A stretch of 7,128 nucleotides of DNA, from assembly GCA_030671985.1 (NCBI GenBank), contig DAOVHI010000076.1, positions 1-7,128 of the forward strand. Reading direction: 5' to 3'. Origin of the DNA: a bacterium (GTDB lineage Bacteria; JAHJDO01). Made by a program: the position numbers and the translations under genes. A model generated the notes under the pieces. The model was not told the DNA's origin. It searched no databases and saw only the letters and a program-made list of their open reading frames with translations. Below, in pieces: positions 5,834 to 7,128 of this stretch (position 1 is its first letter; the number at the start of each line of letters is the position of its first letter).

Positions 5834-6419
5834 GGCCTTAAAAAAAGGGGAAGTTATAGTTCTTCCGACTGACACTGTCTATGGTCTTGGGTGCGTGTGT
5901 AACAGTGAACAGTCCACGGATAAGATTTATGATCTAAAAAGCCGGGATCGCAAAAAGCCCTTAATTCTGTTTGTTTCAAATTTAAAGCAAGTGGAAGATA
6001 TTGCTTATGATATTCCGCCAATAGCAAAAGAGCTTATGAACAAGTTCTGGCCCGGTTCGCTCACTATTATCCTAAGAGCGAAAAAACATGTTCCAGTGTC
6101 TCAAGCATGTATCTTTAAAACAGATAAATTCGGCACAATAAGTTTTAGAATACCCAATCATCCAATACCGCAATTTTTAGTAAAGAAATTAGGAGTGCCT
6201 ATCGCTACAACAAGCGCTAATATTTCCGGATATAACTATCAAGCAGCCTCAGTTAAGATGTTGGAGAAAATATTTGAGGATAAAGTAGATATATGTATTG
6301 ATGATAATGAGATACCGATTGGAATAGAATCCACCGTTATAGACTGCAGTGTCAATCCCCCATCAATATTACGTGAAGGTGCTCTAGGAAATCAGATAAG
6401 ATTATACTTAACGCGCTAA
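5805..6419 (+). CDS. tsaC: Threonylcarbamoyl-AMP synthase, TsaC/Sua5/YrdC family
   Basis: The enzyme makes L-threonylcarbamoyl-AMP from threonine, bicarbonate and ATP, the first step of the t6A modification at position 37 of ANN-decoding tRNAs. The 204-residue length is that of the single-domain TsaC/YrdC form, without the extra Sua5 domain. Motifs in order: PTDTVYGLG (21-29), the K-x-R region KSRDRKKP (45-52), FWPGSLTIIL (81-90), SFRIPNHP (113-120), ATTSANISG (134-142), GIESTVID (173-180) and ILREGA (188-193). All regions expected for nucleotide and threonine binding are present. Translation starts at GTG inside the preceding gene (29-nt overlap), which suggests coupling in a ftsZ-pilT-tsaC transcript. 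TAA at 6417-6419 overlaps the convergent gene's stop. The related YciO subfamily cannot be fully excluded, but the ESTVID/REGA end favours TsaC/YwlC. Confidence 0.9.
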   Translation: MRINRYSAVEALKKGEVIVLPTDTVYGLGCVCNSEQSTDKIYDLKSRDRKKPLILFVSNLKQVEDIAYDIPPIAKELMNKFWPGSLTIILRAKKHVPVSQACIFKTDKFGTISFRIPNHPIPQFLVKKLGVPIATTSANISGYNYQAASVKMLEKIFEDKVDICIDDNEIPIGIESTVIDCSVNPPSILREGALGNQIRLYLTR

Positions 6420-7128
6420 ACCAACTTCCTAGAAAAGATATTGTCTAATCCCAAGATACAATGCGGGTCAAGAGTCTTCTTAACTTTTACCATTTCTAAG
6501 ATTCCTTTACTGCCGTACATTACTTCCAAATACTTATGCTTTATCTTCCCTATGCCGTGTTCCGCAGACACTGTCCCTCCCATTTCCACTGCTTTCCGGA
6601 TAGCTTTACTGCATATGCCTTTAACTATCATTTTTTCTTTTTCATTCTTTGGAAAAAGATTAAGATGCAGATGGTTTTCTCCAATATGTCCGTAGAGAAC
6701 AAATTGGATATCCACGTCTCTTAGAACCTGTTTGTAAAAATAGAAAAGTTTTTCAAATGATTCATCAGGCACAGCAATATCAAGAGCAATCTTGGGTGAT
6801 TTAATCTCCTTGAAGTAATTTCTTACTTTCTCCGGAAGCTTGTGCCGAAAATCTATAAGCTCCTGGTACCTCTTTTTATCCTGACTTATCCATGTATCAA
6901 TAACTTCATATTTATCCAGAAGATTCAGCCACACATCCAAAGTATTCTCTCCTTCTTCCTCCTCTATATAAAGAGCCGCTGTTGAGTTACTCGGTATGCT
7001 CTGAAAATCGCTTCTTAAAAAATCCAGGCTGTTTTTGTCAAAATATTCTAATGAAACAGGTTTTAGGTCTGAATTATTCTTAATCTCAGAAACAAATTCA
7101 AAAAGTCTCTGTTCATCAGGCAGGAAAA
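6416..7128 (-). CDS. FAD-linked oxidase, GlcD/D-lactate dehydrogenase type, C-terminal part (5' end outside window)
   Basis: About 236 residues of the C-terminal (FAD-oxidase_C) region of a flavin-dependent 2-hydroxyacid dehydrogenase such as D-lactate or glycolate oxidase. The frame stays open to the right edge, and reading it there gives SLEYFDKNSLDFLRSDF and IPSNSTAALYIEEEEGE, which match the start of this domain, so the TTG at 6940 is internal. Near the C-terminus are YGHIGENHLHLNLFP (a variant of H-x-G-D-G-N-x-H that forms the metal/substrate site), GGTVSAEHGIGKIKHKYL and LDPHCILGLDNIF (family: LDP-x-x-ILNPGK). The FAD-binding PCMH domain must lie beyond the window. Substrate cannot be told from this part; an iron-sulfur partner may be encoded upstream. 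Its TAG (6416-6418) overlaps the stop of the converging gene, leaving no intergenic terminator. Confidence 0.88.
   Translation of the reverse strand, partial: FLPDEQRLFEFVSEIKNNSDLKPVSLEYFDKNSLDFLRSDFQSIPSNSTAALYIEEEEGENTLDVWLNLLDKYEVIDTWISQDKKRYQELIDFRHKLPEKVRNYFKEIKSPKIALDIAVPDESFEKLFYFYKQVLRDVDIQFVLYGHIGENHLHLNLFPKNEKEKMIVKGICSKAIRKAVEMGGTVSAEHGIGKIKHKYLEVMYGSKGILEMVKVKKTLDPHCILGLDNIFSRKLV

Noticed and set aside
6441-6724. + strand frames inside the FAD oxidase region
   Set aside because: They are shadows of the clearly coding - strand frame that holds the GHIGENHLH and SAEHG motifs.
6938-6940. TTG at 6940 as start of a 174-residue protein on the - strand
   Set aside because: The frame continues open to 7128 and encodes recognisable FAD-oxidase_C sequence, so the TTG is internal.
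1-7128. CRISPR array, tRNA/rRNA gene, transposase or integrase
   Set aside because: No regularly spaced repeats, no cloverleaf or rRNA-like stretch and no recombinase motif was seen, so the cassette has no visible mobility gene of its own.

Overview
The window is an AT-rich bacterial segment that carries a cell-division locus interrupted by accessory genes. It begins inside the 3' end of ftsA. A complete ftsZ follows only about 3.36 kb later, and behind it come a PilT/PilU-type type IV pilus retraction ATPase and a TsaC/Sua5-type threonylcarbamoyl-AMP synthase, all on the + strand. The last part holds the C-terminal portion of a GlcD/D-lactate-dehydrogenase-type FAD oxidoreductase on the - strand, running off the right edge. 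FtsA with an amphipathic tail, FtsZ, a type IV pilus motor and a Sec-exported, possibly lipid-anchored protein suggest a diderm-like bacterium. The base composition and divergent proteins would fit an uncultivated lineage (an Omnitrophota-like genome is one guess), but nothing here fixes the phylum.

Layout: 1-253 end of ftsA; 254-323 a short gap with a hairpin and an alternative pairing that covers a ribosome binding site; 324-2626 a compact three-gene cassette (Schlafen AlbA_2-type protein, an unnamed protein with an RGWDYPH motif, and a DUF5677-like helical protein) with a 4-nt ATGA overlap and a 3-nt gap; 2627-2813 a non-coding stretch ending in a well-formed sigma70-type promoter whose predicted +1 is the A of the next ATG; 2814-3611 an exported SGNH-hydrolase-like protein; 3615-4724 ftsZ, 3 nt later; 4745-5833 pilT-like ATPase; 5805-6419 tsaC-like gene with a GTG start inside the pilT end; 6416-7128 the convergent FAD oxidase, whose stop overlaps that of tsaC.

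How the genes fit together: ftsA and ftsZ encode the two core Z-ring partners. FtsZ keeps its GTPase loops and the C-terminal peptide that binds FtsA, and FtsA keeps its membrane-targeting tail. The promoter at about 2779-2807 probably restores independent transcription of the exported-protein gene, ftsZ, pilT and tsaC after the three-gene cassette separated them from ftsA. The cassette is the most novel part. Its gene content (AlbA_2 plus DUF5677-like plus an unknown partner), tight coupling and position inside a normally conserved division cluster are what a horizontally acquired defence or regulatory module would look like. The function is inference, not shown by the sequence.
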